A stretch of DNA of 64,000 nt, taken from NCBI RefSeq assembly GCF_002205165.1, contig NZ_NIVS01000004.1, forward strand, positions 33,568 through 97,567, read 5' to 3'. Position 1 is the first letter of the stretch. Every line of letters starts with the position of its first letter. Of the stretch, positions 63,933 through 64,000 are shown one piece after another. Made by a program: the position numbers and the translations under genes. The notes below the pieces were generated by a model. That model saw only the letters and a list, made by a program, of their open reading frames with translations, made no database searches and was not told the DNA's origin. Origin of the DNA: Stenotrophomonas maltophilia. Its GTDB lineage: Bacteria; Pseudomonadota; Gammaproteobacteria; Xanthomonadales; Xanthomonadaceae.

Positions 63933-64000
63933 CCCTGGCGATGACCTACTCTCGCATGGCTTAGGCCACACTACCATCGGCGCAGCTGCGTTTCACTTCC
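63933..64000 (-). rRNA. rrf: 5S ribosomal RNA (3' part)
   Basis: Read on the minus strand, the last 68 bases give the 3' half of a 5S rRNA: GATGGTAGTGTGGCCTAAGC followed by CATGCGAGAGTAGGTCATCG and CCAGGG. The rest, and presumably the 23S and 16S genes, lie right of the window. Confidence 0.92.

Overview
This is a 64-kb stretch of high-GC chromosome from a Xanthomonadaceae bacterium, most likely a Stenotrophomonas. Two things point there. The housekeeping proteins look xanthomonad (Tat, TamAB, GlyQS, ParAB, S46 peptidase). In addition, at least eight GTAG-headed palindromes sit between genes and resemble the SMAG REP elements of Stenotrophomonas maltophilia, three times as inverted pairs. No phage, insertion sequence, CRISPR array or tRNA gene was found. 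The window opens inside a TolC-family gene and closes inside a 5S rRNA gene.

Layout, left to right. (1) 1-3585: the outer-membrane component of a probable metal-efflux pump, a small histidine-rich protein upstream of it, and a DUF885 peptidase. (2) 3724-5840: a small LAB_N membrane protein, an ArnC-like glycosyltransferase and a UDP-sugar epimerase, together a candidate lipid-linked uronic-acid donor pathway. (3) 5927-8830: Cdd1-like protein, ParB, ParA and RsmG. (4) 8915-12144: phosphopantetheinyl transferase, a GlsB-type membrane protein, exonuclease III and an aldehyde dehydrogenase. (5) 12319-24505: an acetate-use locus. It holds an MHS-family transporter, a DcaP-like porin, acetyl-CoA synthetase, a LuxR-type response regulator (CrbR/ErdR-like) and a large SLC5-type hybrid sensor kinase (CrbS/MxtR-like). 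Embedded in it is mntP with a recognisable yybP-ykoY manganese riboswitch, and a second histidine kinase lies upstream of crbS. (6) 24649-26583: a TPR/GGDEF protein whose GGDEF motif is destroyed. (7) 26594-41467: a cell-surface operon made of a 3184-residue secreted DUF11/Cna-B repeat protein, an 1118-residue outer-membrane beta-barrel and an OmpA-like protein, with an OmpR-type regulator upstream. The three structural genes are almost fused (4-bp overlap and 10-bp gap). This is the best candidate for an undescribed system. (8) 41618-49488: S46 dipeptidyl-peptidase and the TamB/TamA pair. (9) 49767-56417: glyS/glyQ, a lone GspE-type ATPase overlapping a glutamine amidotransferase gene, and a BPSS1780-type membrane protein. 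(10) 56461-60966: TatCBA, a SYLF-domain protein, ferrochelatase and an alpha/beta hydrolase. (11) 61331-64000: a PAS-containing chemoreceptor, a broken D-2-hydroxyacid dehydrogenase gene (5' truncation plus a one-base slip in a G8 tract), a strong terminator and the 3' end of a 5S rRNA gene.

Co-directional genes are often translationally coupled (ATGA, TGATG or GTGA overlaps: parA-parB, glyQ-glyS, tatB-tatC, tamA-tamB, hemH-hydrolase, giant protein-barrel). These overlaps fix many starts. All functional statements rest on motif reading by eye; no database search was run.
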